Shown piece by piece: positions 13,115-26,348 of a stretch of DNA of 64,000 nucleotides. The notes beneath the pieces are model-generated. The model saw nothing but the letters and a program-made list of their open reading frames with translations. It ran no database searches and was not told the DNA's origin. Position numbers and translations under genes: made by a program. This stretch comes from Thamnaconus septentrionalis (Eukaryota; Chordata; Actinopteri; Tetraodontiformes; Monacanthidae): positions 10,407,989 through 10,471,988 of the forward strand of contig CM020515.1 of assembly GCA_009823395.1 (NCBI GenBank), written 5' to 3'. Each line of letters starts with the position of its first letter. Positions within the stretch are counted from its first letter, which is position 1.

Positions 13115-13923
13115 ACCTTTTCCTGGATAGTTATTCATGCGAAGCCGCTCCACTCGACTCCGGCATGATAAGAGTAAGTGTAATACGTAACACCACATTT
13201 TCCTGAACGCGGTCCCATAACAGCCCTCATCTGGAGTGGCCTCTCATATAGCGCGGGAGGAGTTGCGTGGGGGGAGCATATGTTGAAGAAGTGACTTTAA
13301 TGCGTTCAGACTCGGGCCGCACTGTGCGGACGATAAAGGTCGTCCTCTGATGTCATGTGCCGTCATGTTAAGCCTCTGCTTTTTTTTTTTTTTTTTTTTT
13401 TTTTCAACCCACGTACCCAAGTAGCAACTCATGTCAAACTAGAGGAAAGTCATGTGACTCATTCCGACAGTCTTCAGTTTCCCCCCCGCGAGTGTTTCAA
13501 TCTGGACAACCTTCCCGGCAGTGAGACGCATCCCTTGCGTAAGCGTGTTTTTTTGTGAAAGGCAACTTCTACAAGGCAGGAGGTGTTGAACTTTTAGGCA
13601 CACAGAGTTTGGATGTACTTGAAATTTCATTTCTCATTCCGCACCACTCACCCCTGTGCCAGTCAGTGTGTGCAACACTTAATCATTTGGAATGAAAGTG
13701 CTTAGTACGCTAGCTCGCGGTGGTGGTGTCTCCCTTGAAACCAGAGCTAATGTGAGATGTGTTGAATGGAAACAGGTTGGCTGATTTCACTCTGATGAGG
13801 CGGACATTGAGCTGGCGTGACCTTTGCTGTTTGCATGTTGCCGGATGTTTCCATAATGAGCCGGGAAACGTGGCGGTCGGGCAGTGTTTCCTGAAGTCCT
13901 CCGCTCCTCTGCTGGGTGTCTTC

Positions 13924-13957
13924 ACCTCTAATGGCTTCACTACAAGCCATTAGAGGT
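13924..13957. repeat. Perfect 14-bp inverted repeat
   Basis: ACCTCTAATGGCTT and its exact reverse complement are separated by 6 nt (CACTAC). It is not part of a simple repeat. Confidence 0.9.
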
Positions 13958-16900
13958 TTGCTGCAGACATCATGGACAGATTGATATTTATAGTCACATT
14001 AATATTCATCCTGCTCCATGATATTTATACATCCGCTTCTTTAAAAAAAAAAAAAAAAAAAGCAAAAAAAACAACATAGCAAACACAGCAGAAAACGGAT
14101 TTACTTCTTGGACGACTGCACCACTTCGCCATATGCGTCCGCATTCACCCAAGAGTGTGTGTTGCTGTGCGTACCGCACCCACCCCCCTTAAAAAAAAAA
14201 TCACAAGCTAAACGAGCGAGAATCCATCTTGGAAAACAATCCCAGCGGTCGGAAAGGTTGACGCTCCCGTAACGGCCTCGCTGGCGAAGAAACGAGCCCC
14301 GACAACAGGCTGAGTGGCGGAGATAAAGTGGGGCGCGGCGCGCCGCAGCGGGGATGGTTCACCGGGAGGCGCCGCCAAATTAAATACTAATGAGAGCGAG
14401 AGGCGGCGACGGCCGAGCATCGTATCCAGCGGATCGTTACGCCAACCTTTCTCCTCGGGGAAGAGAGAGACGGGTGGGGGCAAAGGAAAATAAAAAGCAA
14501 TCGCTGACATCATTGTTCATGGCGGCTGCTTATTGAAAAGCAAAAAAAGGGGGGAAGAAGAAGAAAAAAAGGTGCACAAAGCCATCACACAGGGAGCGGC
14601 GGGGCCAAAAAAGACAAAAAGCGGGAGGTGGCGGCGTGGCGGGCGGGGGGAGGGGCGAACGCAAGACCGCCTCGGCCGGCTCGTGAGCCCGCGGACGTAT
14701 TGAAATGAGGACCTTTGAAGATGGGCAGGTGAGTCACCGCTTTGATTTTTTGCGTCGGCCTCCTCAATTGCGGAAACCCGCACTGACGCGTCTGATCCTC
14801 CAGGCCCCGCCCATTCAAAGCGGCGACAAATGAAATGACGCTCGGAGGAGGGGGTGGCCTTTAATCTCGCCATCTGTCGCATTAGGAGCGTTCCTCGTTA
14901 TTCTCATCATCATTATTGCCGCCCGCCCGCCAATTTCTCGCACGTGTTGCGTCGGCAGCCGTCGTCGATGTCTCATATGTCGGAGACTCGGCCGTGTGAC
15001 ACATGGTGGAGGCCCAACGTTGGCCCTCAGGACACGTCAAAAGGCTGGTCCCACCCATGGCATCGGTGGATGATTCCACACGCTCAACTGGATTGTGTGT
15101 GCGCGGCGCGTGTGTGTGTGTGTAAATTTTCATTCTTTGACATTTTCATAGATACATAGCCTCCGTCCACGGTGCGTTTAAGTGCTCGCTCCTTTTCAGG
15201 GATCGAGCACCTGCGGAAGCAAAGCCCCAGTGGTCGCTGGTCGGCGTCCTGAAAACGTGCATTCTCTCGTTTAGCCAGCAGGGACCGCCAGAGTTGGTTG
15301 CAAAAAGACAAAAAAAAAAACGTAGTCTCAAACTCATACTGCTACAAGCTGCTTAAACATTTTCCGTTGGGATGCTTGGGTCTGACTTCAAGTCAAAATG
15401 TCGCGGCTAAAGTTTTGTGGCCAACTGTAGTCGACTTACCAGCGGATGTTGGTGCACAACGTGAACCGACCGGACAATCAAGACGCCGCTGACCGTGAAA
15501 ACCAACGTCTACGCAGCCAATGGGTGACGTCGCTAGGACTCCACCCATCGTCCTATGCAGTCAGCGGTAAAGCAGCCGCGAGCTGATTGGCGGGATGTTA
15601 GCCCTTCAGTTTGCGTGATCATGGATGTTGATGAAGGGCCACTGAAATCCACGAAGCTCCTTCCTCTTCGTCTATCCCTCTTTTAGAACTAAAAAAAAAA
15701 AAAAATAGGAAAGGAAAAAAACACTTATTAATGTGAGAAGGGTGCAAGACTGTTTACTCAGAGTGCAGATTAGGAGTTTGTCAATGGACTGAAGGTGACA
15801 ACAGCTGGAGGAAGTCCAAACCAACATCGATAGACAGATCTCTCCGCTACAGTGTGGCTAACCGACTGTTGTTGACGCTGCTGTTAACTGGATTGTTTTA
15901 TAATATATAATTATAACTATATAATAATAACAACTATAATATTTTTTTATAACATTTATAAGTGTTTACACCTAAATTCATAATGCAGTTAAGTGGAAAA
16001 ATTGGATTATTTTAATTGATTAGTCGTGAGTCATTTTGTGCTTTCTGCTATTTCAGTGTCAAGTCATATTTTAGTAGTTATTTCGACATGAATGATGACT
16101 GAAAAAAGATGCACTGTTGACAAAATCAGCTACGAATTAACTCATAGTGCCATCGTAGAGTAAAACCTTGAAAATACAATTTCTTTTAAAGGAGCAATAC
16201 TTGAAGGATAATTACAATTTAAAAAAATCACCCTCAGGAATGATTAAATTTTGGCACGTGGATTTTACTTTCAGATCTGCACAATTTCATTAATTTCATA
16301 ATTTCAGTTTTCCTAATTAGGATGATGCAGCTGTCAGAAATTGATTTTATTTTCACTTCTTTAAACACGCCAGTGTTTGCCAGTGGGCTAACCGCCTATC
16401 ACCAGGATGTTGTACGATGTTCTCAATCCTGCCAAATGAAGGAAAATATACATGACAGGATAATCCAACCGCAGTCTTCCAACCACCAGTTTTATCGCAG
16501 ACGGCCATGAAAGCAACAGGAAGCAGCAACACGCGGCGTCCATATTTGTGTCAAGCCAACGATCTGATGCTTTTTTTATGTGTTTTTTTTTCCTCCTCGC
16601 TGCAGATGAGAGCGGCGGGAGCCCAAATAACATCCTAATTATTATTTGAGGAGATTTGTTTTGTTTTTTTTTGTTCACCAGCGAAGCAGCTGCGGGTTTC
16701 TGCTGTATCAGGTTTCCCGTCGCACTCGCTGACACGCGGGGGGGGGTCACATGTGCAAGCGCTCGCACTCTGTCCACTCAGCCGCCGTGCGCTCCTTGAT
16801 AAATGGGGTCCATGATGGATCTGGTCTTCTCTGCGTGCGTGTGTGTGCGTGTGTGTGCGTTGGAAGGTGCGTTGGAAGGTGGTATATTTCGATATTATGT

Positions 16901-17694
16901 AAAATTAAACTGCATACATTTAGCTTGACATTTCTCTAAGGTCATTGCTCAACAGTTTTCCCCTGCCTAGTCTGGGGTAATTGAATTTTGGCCGCTGTTT
17001 TGCCTGCGGCTGTCAGTGGATTACTTACAGAGCATGCAGATCACACGGGCCAGGCGCCTCAAACTACACTGTTGCGGTTTTCCGCCGAGACAATACGGAC
17101 GGACGGGGCGGTGATCAATTGCAAACCACTGGCAGGGAAATTTGTGGCTGCGGTGCTGAGAGCGAATCAGAAAACACCGGTTTTGATTCCTGTTTGCAAT
17201 GTATCACGTCCGGTTCTCATTATTGATGAGCGTCATTTTTTTTCAGAAGAAAACATTTATGGTATGAAATTATCATTTGCTTTTTATATTTTTGGACTTT
17301 TTGTCTTGTGTTTTTAAGCACACTAGTTGTCGCTTTCCATCCTTGTAACAATTTAAAGGACACTGATTGGTTGAGAACATACTGGGACGGAATGAAAGCG
17401 CTACAGATTGTAGTTCCTCAAGACGGATGTGTTACGTTATGAAAGCTCAGCTATCCGACTGCAGCGATATCCCAAACAATGTAGTTTGTGTCTGTATTTT
17501 TCCCACTGCTGCTGCTTGGTTGAGTTTCAGCGATTGCAGGAACGTCTGCTTGTTTCTCCATTTCTTTTAAAACTCTGAAACCTGCCACTTATCAGTAGAC
17601 AATGTTCCGAGGTTGGTTAAGGCTAACAGCTAGCCTCAGGTAGACCTTTTAGAGTGCAATAGGGTCGTCCACATCATAAATATAACGGTTTTAA

Positions 17695-17696
<2 letters not shown>

Positions 17697-17774
<78 letters not shown>
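17697..17774. repeat. Long GT microsatellite
   Basis: About 39 uninterrupted GT units. A second GT tract starts ~115 bp downstream. Confidence 0.97.
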
Positions 17775-17775
<1 letters not shown>

Positions 17776-17885
17776 TTTGCGCTAGCGCATTCGCTTCTAA
17801 TTGTCAAGAATGTCAAGTGGCGTCTCGTTAGTTTATTCATTATATACTTTATCTAATCTGCACATCCGCACGCGTGTGCACGCTC

Positions 17886-17888
<3 letters not shown>

Positions 17889-17950
<62 letters not shown>
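17889..17950. repeat. Long GT microsatellite
   Basis: About 31 GT units, flanked on both sides by GCACGC words. Confidence 0.97.
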
Positions 17951-17951
<1 letters not shown>

Positions 17952-18149
17952 ACGCTGAATTTTGACTAGCTCCTGTCTTGAAGTGCAGCTAATCACTTCG
18001 CTGCCTCCCAGTGGACGGGCCTAATGCATTTAAGCGCTCCGGAGGGAGCCGCTGGCTGACAGTGTAGAACAGCCTGCCTGCCTCCCTCCCCACCTTCCCG
18101 CTCACTCGCTGCTACTTTCCCAGCATCCTTTTCAAGTTGCACACCTCTA

Positions 18150-18180
<31 letters not shown>

Positions 18181-18289
18181 GTTTTTTCTCTTGATTCTGA
18201 TAAACAGTCCTCTCCAGCCCGCTGCCTCGCTTTCTCACGTTAAAATCGAGAACCCCCCTCCCTCTCCCGCCAGCTGAAAAGGAAACAAA

Positions 18290-18630
18290 AGCCCTCAGAT
18301 GTAAATCAGACCTACCACCAGCTACATCACATCTGGCCCCTGAATATCTGACGGTTCAATATTGGCCGTTAATTAATAAAGCTAGGTACAATGGCGGGAG
18401 AAAATGCCGCCCTTATTGTTCAAGGAAGAACATTGTCTGGCTCGGGGGAAAGGAAGCCATTGATTTATAGGTTTTTAAATGGTCACATTTTTTCTCCCTC
18501 CAGCTCCTCGGCCCTGCGGTGACTTGGCCGTCTGCTCTGAGCCGCATTGCCGCGTTTCTGTCTCTTTAACGCTTCCAACACTTTCCCTTAATCAGATGTA
18601 GGAGCAACTGGGCTCATTTGTTGTCAGGTT
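18290..18630. promoter_or_regulatory. Candidate conserved non-coding element
   Basis: This 340-bp stretch is free of tandem repeats and has balanced composition. It contains homeodomain-type TTAATTAAT (18369-18377) and a YY1-like AATGGCGGG. Open frames are short. The call rests on texture only, not on any alignment. Confidence 0.3.
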
Positions 18631-19298
18631 TTTTTTTTTGTTTTTTTGGCGCTGCTGTTAGCGCCGGCCAACGCCTGCACTCACAAGGGCAATTTAAAAC
18701 AAGTGGAAATGCATGCAAAAATAGATCCAGCGTGTCAAATGTGTGGATGTCCAAGGAGAAGCCAGAAGTTATTTGGTGCGAGCTGCAGTAGCAAAAGCCC
18801 TTTGTGTTTAAGATAAGTAGAGAGCACTTAATGCACCAAATGCGGTTCTTACCTCCATTCATTTAATAATAATGACAACAGACAAAATCAGACCATTAAA
18901 CGCGACAATCTTCTATATATGCAGTATATATATAGAAATAAATAAATGCAGTCACATCCGTGTCTGTTTCTCCCTCTGGAACTAAATGAAGCACTTAGGA
19001 CGGATGTAATAAGTGCGCTGGGCTCAGCAGGTAGTACATATTTAAAGAAAATCACTATCATTTCCTCCCCCTTTTATTCCTGGAAACTCTTCCCCAATTC
19101 ATTTGCCCCCCCTCCCTTCCCTTCCCTCCCTCCCCTCCCCTCCCCTCCCCCACCCCACCGTCCCTTCACCGCCGTTTGTGAAAGTGCGGTGTCCCAGCTC
19201 GTTATCGCCGGGGCTTTTCGTACGTCGCGTGGTCGATTGCGCGGCTACAAGCTGGAATAATTGCACGAGGCCCAAAGTGTTTAGTTTGTCTTCGCTGC

Positions 19299-19369
19299 AG
19301 AGAGAGAAAGAGGGGGGAGAGAGAGAGAGGGGGGGGGAGAGAGAGAGGGAGAGAGAGAGAGAGAGAGAC

Positions 19370-19414
<45 letters not shown>

Positions 19415-19472
19415 AGAGAGAGAGAGAGAGAGAGACAGAGGGAGAGAGAGAGAGAGAGAGGGAGAGAGAGAC
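19299..19472. repeat. GA-rich purine tract
   Basis: About 170 bp of GAGAGA with interspersed GGGG, CAGA and ACAG interruptions. Open frames here are poly-Glu/Arg or poly-Ser/Leu artefacts. Confidence 0.95.
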
Positions 19473-20309
19473 GTCCTTTAGCTCGAGTGTTCGGCTCCCC
19501 GACACTGGTAAAGTTACGTAACGGGCGCTAGCACGCACACACATGCACACAAACACACACACGCTCAGCAACTGGGACAAGGATGATTCATCCAAATGAG
19601 TACCTGAGCATGAAACAGCGTCAGTTACATCGAGACTTGTGGCTCGGCGAGAGCTTTGACTTTGCCTGCGTCTGATATGATGAGCCAGCGTTGGATGGTT
19701 TACCAGAGACCTCAGTTATTATCTTTTCTTTTTTTGGTTCATCAACGACTGCTTTAACGCAATGAAAACGCGCCTCTTCCGCACCTTCTGAAGCTCCTGG
19801 GATTTTTTTTTTTTTTTCATTTGTTCCTCTCTTTGATATCACCGTCGATTTTAAAGATTAAAAAGTCCATTTCCCACATTGACTGGAAGCCTTAAAAGGC
19901 AATTTGGCAGAATCCATGAGGTCTGCGCGCCACCGTCGTGGCGGTGATTGTTTTGGAAGGCTGGAGCCGAGCCTTTAAAGCGTCCCTGCCCGCTCGTATT
20001 TGTAGCTTCTCCCGATTCCTTTGTCTTTCTCCATCTGGGGTGTCCTCGCTCCGTCACGCGGCGCTGCGCAATGCCTTTGATCCTTCCTCCTCTCCGGAGA
20101 CTCTCCCATCCTTCATCTTCATCCTCGTCTCCGCTCCCCCTCCGCCCGGCCCCACCCGCTCTCCTCCTCCTCTTTCTCCTCCTCCTCCTCCTCCTTCCCC
20201 AACCTCGGTTTGACCTTCAACCTCCTCCTGGATGGCGGCGGCGGCTTCCTGTTCCACCTAAGTCGTGAGTTGAGCTGAAGAGCTGAGCGGAGGAAGGCGA
20301 ACAGCACTC

Positions 20310-20530
20310 TGGATTTACTGGGATTAACACTCCAGCTGATTTATCTGCCTCGGCTAATTAGCAGGACAGCCCAACTTTTGTCTGCGGGAAGAGATGAAGA
20401 TGTTTTGTTCCGCGTTATCAAAGCCGCGCGCCGAGATAGAGCCGGCCCAAAACAGAAGGCTAATTATAATCTGGCACAGACACAAATCTGCATTAGCAGC
20501 AGGTTGACAAAGAGATAGAAAGAGACTCTT
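20310..20530. promoter_or_regulatory. Candidate conserved non-coding element
   Basis: Non-repetitive DNA with several homeodomain-like words (GGCTAATTAGC at 20353, GGCTAATTATAATC at 20459, GCATTAGCAGC). Conservation has not been tested. Confidence 0.3.
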
Positions 20531-20889
20531 CCTAATGAAAACACTTACGGCTTCTGTATTATGCAACATTCACTTAACCAGAGTCTCAAACATTAATCCA
20601 CGTCTCCATTCCATTGCCGAACTTCCCAGAAATGAAATAAAAAAATCCATCCTTTCCTTTACCACCTTCATGCCGACACAGTTTGTGTTATTGTATCATG
20701 ACCACTTGTGCTGTTGTCACACGAACACATGTGTTGTTCTGACTTGAACACAGGATAATCAGATCAACGTGCAGTAAACCTTACTTTTAAGGGACCGCTA
20801 CTCGCAAGTTGTGTCTAATAAATGGGCCTTTGATACTTTCAGCTACTCAAAGCACTTTCTGGGGGAACGACTCAGACTGCAAGACTGGT

Positions 20890-21120
20890 ATCACAGAACA
20901 TGTGGGAGGTACAACAGCCTCCGTATTAGCAAGAAGCTGAAGCCAAGTCTTTTTTGTGGGAGGTTGTAAACAGAGGGCAGAATATGTCGTACATTTATAC
21001 GTTTATCTTCAGCTGCTTCATCGTGCAAAGCTGCTCCACGGCCGTTCGGGATGTTGAAGTAAGCGTCTGAAAATGGCTCTAAGGTGGGATCTTCTAAAAT
21101 GGGAACCGAGTGCAGCGACA
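20890..21120 (-). repeat. Dispersed palindromic repeat, copy 7 (tail block only)
   Basis: GTGGGAGGTTGTAAACAGAGGGC at 20956-20978 is the reverse-orientation tail block of the family. No palindrome is visible beside it, so the copy is truncated or diverged. Confidence 0.6.
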
Positions 21121-23254
21121 ACTGTTGCTATGGTGACCTAACAGTCACCTTACAAAAATACCCAAAGGACGGGGTTTGGAAATGAGGAACCTCTATTATT
21201 CCTACCAAGGCACACCCTCGGACTCAAATTACCTGCAGGATTTAGCATGCTAGCTTTGATGCCGTACGCGCGTCTAAATTCATTGGCTTTATCCTGAAAT
21301 GTGACTCTTCCCCCAACTCATTTGGCCGCGGTCGTCCGTATTACTTGCAAAGAAGCACTTTGGTTTAATGAGTCACGCAGGAAATAATGTGCAACAAGAT
21401 ACGGCCGAGTGTGTAAAGATTATTACTTTATAAATCAATGCGGGCTGAATGGATTAATCGTGATTAATTGGGGCAGTTTTGGCGTAATGACCGTGACTGT
21501 CCACTTTAAGGGATGGGACCAATGTAGACGCCCAGAGAGAGAGCTCGTTTAGGGGACATTAAGATTCTATACATTCCCAACCGAATACCAACATTTGGCC
21601 AAGAAAGCTGAATCAGCACTTGAGAGAGAGAATACAGGAGGAAAGTGGTAGAATTGGCCACACGATGGATATGGCGATGAGCCGAGGGGAAAGACCTGGG
21701 CAGTGGTTGTGGAAGCGGCAGATTGAGGGTGAACGTAAATAATTCATTGGATGTAAATCGGGCGCCGAGTTGGGGGAGGAGGAGGGAAGCGTTGAAGAGT
21801 TCTGTACGCCGATTGTCACCCCACCGCCAAGGGCCAATAGTCACTTTGCATCCGCCGAGATTAGAAAAAAAAACTCAGGTGAGGCGGCCCTGAAGATTAT
21901 ACCCTGTGGACAGGAAGTTAGGCTGGCACGTCAAAAACAGAACCTTGTCCACCTGCTTTTACTCAAGGAAGATGTTCAGATCATTGAGGGAAACATATAG
22001 AAGCCATCTGCGTATATTAAGGTTGGGTTAGCTACCTTGGAGGCTAACATGGAAGCCTTCCTATCAAAAAGCGGTTGACGAATATCTAAGTCCAACGTGC
22101 TATGTTTAGCTAACCGGTTGCTAAAGCTGGTCAGGGTTAAAGCCAAAACCTCAACCAGGAACCAGAATTTTCCTTCAGCGCTGATGAAAGAGCTGCATCT
22201 GCGCTATTCTTTGACGCTAAACCTCTTATCTTCTTCTGTGGTTCTTAGCAGCAGCATCCATCTTTTGGTGCTGACACTGAAGCTTAGATTGGTAAGATTG
22301 GTCTTATTGGTTAGGCTTAGGTTAGTCTCCTTTGGCTAATTTATGGTCCTCCAGGGAAGTCTTCCATTGGCTTCTTAAGGTTAGTGAACCGTAAATACAA
22401 AGCAACAACAACAACTAAGTGAAATTCAAAGATTTTGAATGTTTGGCCTCTGGCTCGCTGATGTCTTCGGCTGCGACATAAACATTATGGTTCACTTTTA
22501 ATAATAGAACAATTTCCGCACAGCCCTTAAAACAACCTTGAGGCCGAGCGGTAGGGAAGTGGGGAGATTAAATATTTAACGGTGTTACGGCGGAAGGTGG
22601 CTCTCGCACTCATCGTGGCTGCACTCCTGTGTTTTTGTGACGTCAGCGAGTCACAGTCCCCCCAGTGAGTTCATTTGAATCGGAACTTTGCCGATTGGTC
22701 GAATTTTCTCAACGTTTTGCTGAAGGAAAGACGCTGGCTTAGAGCATGTCATGCTAACGCTAGGTCGCGCTCTGCTTGCTAGCCAAACCTCCTGGTTTTT
22801 GTTGTTGTTTTTCTTTCAATTCCAGCCACTTTCTCAGTCTCCGTCCTATTTATTTTTTTTTGTTTTCTTCTCTGCAGTGCTTTCCTCTGAAAGACACCCA
22901 GTAGTGCCCTGTGCTGCTGTTGTTGTTGCTGTTTTGTGTGACGGACCACTCACACACCCACCAACAACACTTCAATAGCTCCGCTTTCATTAGTCTTTTT
23001 TGTGTTTTGTGTTTTTGTGTCTGAAATTCAAATCTCTTCCAATGTCACGCGTTCCATCCTCCGGCTGCTCCAGCGGCAGTGTGGATGCCTGCCGTCCCTT
23101 TTTCATTCATTTATTCACGTATTATTTCTCAAAATGCACCTTTTGCGGTGCGATTTATCTCCAAGACCGGAGCTTCGGTCCGCGTCACGCTCGGCTCAGC
23201 TCGGCTGCGTTCCGTCTCTCAAGAGCGGCGGACGCTTCCTTAAAACCCACACAG

Positions 23255-23285
<31 letters not shown>

Positions 23286-23844
23286 GAGAGAGAGGAGTCG
23301 GAGGAAGAAGATTGGCACATGTTAATGAAAAAAAACCTCCTCGCCACCCCATTCGGTCCGTCATCTCAACATTTTTTTAACCCTCCTCCTCTTCCCTCTC
23401 TCTCCTCCTCCTCCTCAGCCCCTCTTTATATTCACGCTCTCCTCCACCTCCACCTCCACCGTCGGCTCCCACATCTCCGCCAACCTCCGTCCTCACAAAC
23501 GCCGACCCTGCTTCTTGTTTTTCCTTTTTGTCTTTTTCATCTATTTGTTTGCTGCTGCGTCTCTGCCGGGCGAGGCCACGACGGCGTTCAAATCCCGTTT
23601 CACTCTGCCGAGGGGCAGGAGCAACCCTGACAGGTTGTCCCCTCCGTGCCGCCGGAGATGGGAGGGGAAAAAAGAGAGGAAGGAAGGAAGGAAGCAAGGT
23701 GGTGAAGTAACGGCTGCTGGCCACGCCGTCGACACGGCGGCCAAGACAGGAAGCAGGCAGCGGAGAAATGAAGGGCAGGCGGCCAAACATTTAAGGGAAG
23801 GAAAGGGGAGCGCCGAGAGACATCGGTGAAAAGGCAGCAGCGGC

Positions 23845-23845
<1 letters not shown>

Positions 23846-23885
<40 letters not shown>
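23846..23885. repeat. CAG trinucleotide repeat
   Basis: About thirteen GCA/CAG units just downstream of a GGCGGCAGC stretch. The coding frame is not supported. Confidence 0.95.
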
Positions 23886-23886
<1 letters not shown>

Positions 23887-23959
23887 CTGTGGTGTTTTCA
23901 GCAGAAGTGGCGTTTTCAATACAAACAACAAAAAAGTTCTTCCTTCCTAAAACTGTAGA

Positions 23960-24215
23960 TCAGGAAATGAGACCTCTTATGACATCATAAAGGGCAGAGA
24001 ACCTCACTGACACCCTAAACCACAGACTGCAACCACTTGGTTTTAGAAAACTGTCCCTTTGTGATGTCACAAAAAGCATTGGTCTTCCTCTCTCTCTCTC
24101 TGTGTCAGGTGTCAACTCCTCCTCCTCCAACCGGAATTCCTCAAGCGTGAAGCTAAAATCGCACTTTTGCCACTGATTTCTTTGCTGCAGGCTGTAAACA
24201 GAGGGCTAAATGTCC
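23960..24215 (-). repeat. Dispersed palindromic repeat, copies 8 and 9
   Basis: Palindromes lie at 23977-23994 (diverged, TTATGACATCATAA) and 24055-24074. The tail block GGCTGTAAACAGAGGGCTAA is at 24190-24209. Confidence 0.75.
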
Positions 24216-24595
24216 TGTTTACCGGATAAGGAGTTTGATAAAACGCTGCTGGATGAAACAGAGCCTTCAAAGGGGGCCTTCAACGTCTCGTCTCGTTTCC
24301 TCCTTTTTTCCATTTATTGGAATCTTCCTCCTCCTTCCTCTTCCTCTCCGCCAGGTGAAGCTCCGCCCCCTCGCTCCCTCGCTCCCTCCTTCCCACTCTT
24401 AACGCTTTGCAACCCGACTCCCACCCTGCCCCCCCCCTCCCCTTGCCTTTTTTTTTTCCCCCCGCGCACAATGAGCCTGTTTATGCAAATGTGCTAATTA
24501 GGAAGCTTCCAGCGAGCTCCTCTGCTTTCCAGAGGAAGTGGAGTGATGTGGACTTGATGCGGCCCATCGCCGTAGTGTTTGTTTGAGGGAACGCC

Positions 24596-24631
<36 letters not shown>

Positions 24632-25849
24632 CATCACATATTCCCTTTAAAGTCTGTGTGTGTGTGTGTGTGTGTGTAGCAGCGGTGAGGTTACTGCAGT
24701 TTAATACCCCGGCCTCAAACTGCTGATTCTCCCTCTTCATTCAGCTCCTTCTCTGTTTCCTTTTTTTCTTCCCTCTTTTTCATTTCTTACCTGTCGCCCC
24801 TCCTGTCACTTTTTCCTTCTTCCCGCCCAGCTCCCTGTCTCGCCCCTCCTCCTCCTCCTTCACCCCCACCCACCCCCGCTCCCGTCTCCTCTATTATCGT
24901 CTGCCGTCTCTTTGCAGCGTCATGTTTTTCCTCCTGCAGAACGTTGCAGCCGCCACACTTTTTCTCCTTTTGCGGTTGCCTCTTTCCATCGCCGTCACGT
25001 AGCGAAATGTCTCCACCCCCCACCTCCCCCCACGCCCCCCGCCCCGCCTTTACCTGACCCCTCCAACATCCAAGATGGCAGCTGTTCCGTTCGTTTCAAT
25101 GGAGTGGCTTGGCTTTCCGTTCCATTATGGATCCCCATAGAGCGCTCTCCCATCATGCCTCTGTAACACAACAGGACGTGACGGCCAATCAGAATGAGCC
25201 GAGAATCAACACAGCCGACGTCGCGGTGGGAATGAACTGCTTGCCGCCAATTTTCTGGCCTTTACACATCTTTTTTTTTGAGAAGATTAATAGTGCGGTG
25301 CGATGGGGAAAAAAATGCTTTTTGGGCCGCATGGGGTTTTTAGTTGCAGTACCCCGAGTGGCCACTGGGAAAAGATCGCAGCGCCCCCGCCCCATATTGT
25401 CAGTCCAGTGTCCAGTTCTTCCAATGCTACATGCTACAGGCGTGTTTGCCCTCAGGATTGATATGCCGCCTTCGTCTCCTCCCTTTGTTCCGTCCTCCCA
25501 GTGTCTCACACACACACAGGCGCGCACACACACAGGCGCGCACACACACACACACAGGAGCGCACACACATGGCGTTTCACCCCGAGTTTTCAAACTCTG
25601 GCTGGCAGCTTCCTGTCACAGACTGAAGGCAGAGGGGGAGGTAGCAGCCAGAAGAGGCGGCGGAGGCAGAATAGATAAGGAGCGCCGACAGATGTTCGAC
25701 TCCATGCTTTTCTGCCCAGAAAAAAGGAGCGCGGAGGGGAGTTTTGGCTCCTCCTCCTCTACTTCTGTCTCTTCCTCTCCTCCCCTCCTTGTTTCTAATG
25801 TAAACCGAGCGCAGCATTAGCTTCACCCCCTTTGATCCGCAGGCGGCGG

Positions 25850-26010
25850 CGGCGGCGGCTGCCGCTTTAAAGACGGTTCAAGTAGCGGCGAGCAAAATGG
25901 GAAGCGAAGAGATGCACTTTTCCACGGACGCTCGGCTAATTGCGCGGCTGTCGCTTGGGCTTAACTTGAAAACTAAGCAGCCGCGCGATTAGAGCCAACA
26001 TTTCCTGAAT
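25850..26010. promoter_or_regulatory. GC-rich candidate regulatory element with a hairpin
   Basis: A GGC repeat is followed by a 13-nt inverted repeat with one mismatch (AATTGCGCGGCTG at 25938-25950 against CAGCCGCGCGATT at 25978-25990, 27-nt loop). A 31-codon ORF starting at 25895 spans it, but nothing supports translation. Confidence 0.35.
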
Positions 26011-26226
26011 CTTCTCCGTTCGGCACGCGCATCCATCCGGCGGAGAGCCCGCGGAGGGCTAGCTAGCTGGGACAAGCTAGCAACCGCTGGAGGCTTCCTG
26101 TCGGTGTCACAGGGGGTCTTAGCATTGCATCACTGCTCATACCAAAATCTATGTGGGCTAACCGGAAAAACTCATTTGATTTTCTTTCAGAGTGAAAATG
26201 ACACCCAGTTCGAATTAAAACAGCCA

Positions 26227-26237
26227 CTGCAGCAGCC

Positions 26238-26273
<36 letters not shown>

Positions 26274-26293
26274 GCAGACGCAGCAGCAGCCGC

Positions 26294-26347
<54 letters not shown>
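26227..26347 (+). repeat. Compound CAG/CCG repeat after a splice-acceptor-like site
   Basis: CAG units interrupted by CCG, ACG and CGC run for ~120 bp. In one + frame they read poly-Gln then poly-Ser. That frame is open from a good acceptor (TTGATTTTCTTTCAG ending at 26190) to a stop at 26464-26466. The microsatellite is certain; the coding reading is not. Confidence 0.9.

Positions 26348-26348
<1 letters not shown>

Larger units (their letters stand above)
13120..18250. other. Non-coding stretch with a hairpin and two long GT tracts
   Basis: Poly-T (13380-13404), a 14-bp hairpin (13924-13957), poly-A (14042-14061), GC-rich single-copy-looking DNA (14200-15100), an AT-rich zone (15880-16340) and two long GT tracts (17697-17774, 17889-17950). 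No exon recognised. Confidence 0.65.
20640..25050. other. Non-coding stretch with palindromic-repeat copies
   Basis: Dispersed repeat copies lie at 20890-21120 and 23960-24215. Tandem repeats are CA (23254-23283), CAG (23846-23885) and two GT tracts (24601-24627, 24654-24677). The 21480-22400 segment is mixed-composition DNA with many CTAAG/GTTAG words and no clear feature. Confidence 0.6.

Noticed and set aside
25109..25820. Overlapping 189- and 158-codon + frames
   Set aside because: They cross a CA tract and a sequence resembling an interspersed repeat with an AAGATGGC word; no recognisable domain.
25895..25990. 31-codon ORF with fair start context (MGSEEMHFSTD)
   Set aside because: No transcript, splice or family evidence; it overlaps a hairpin-bearing GC-rich element.
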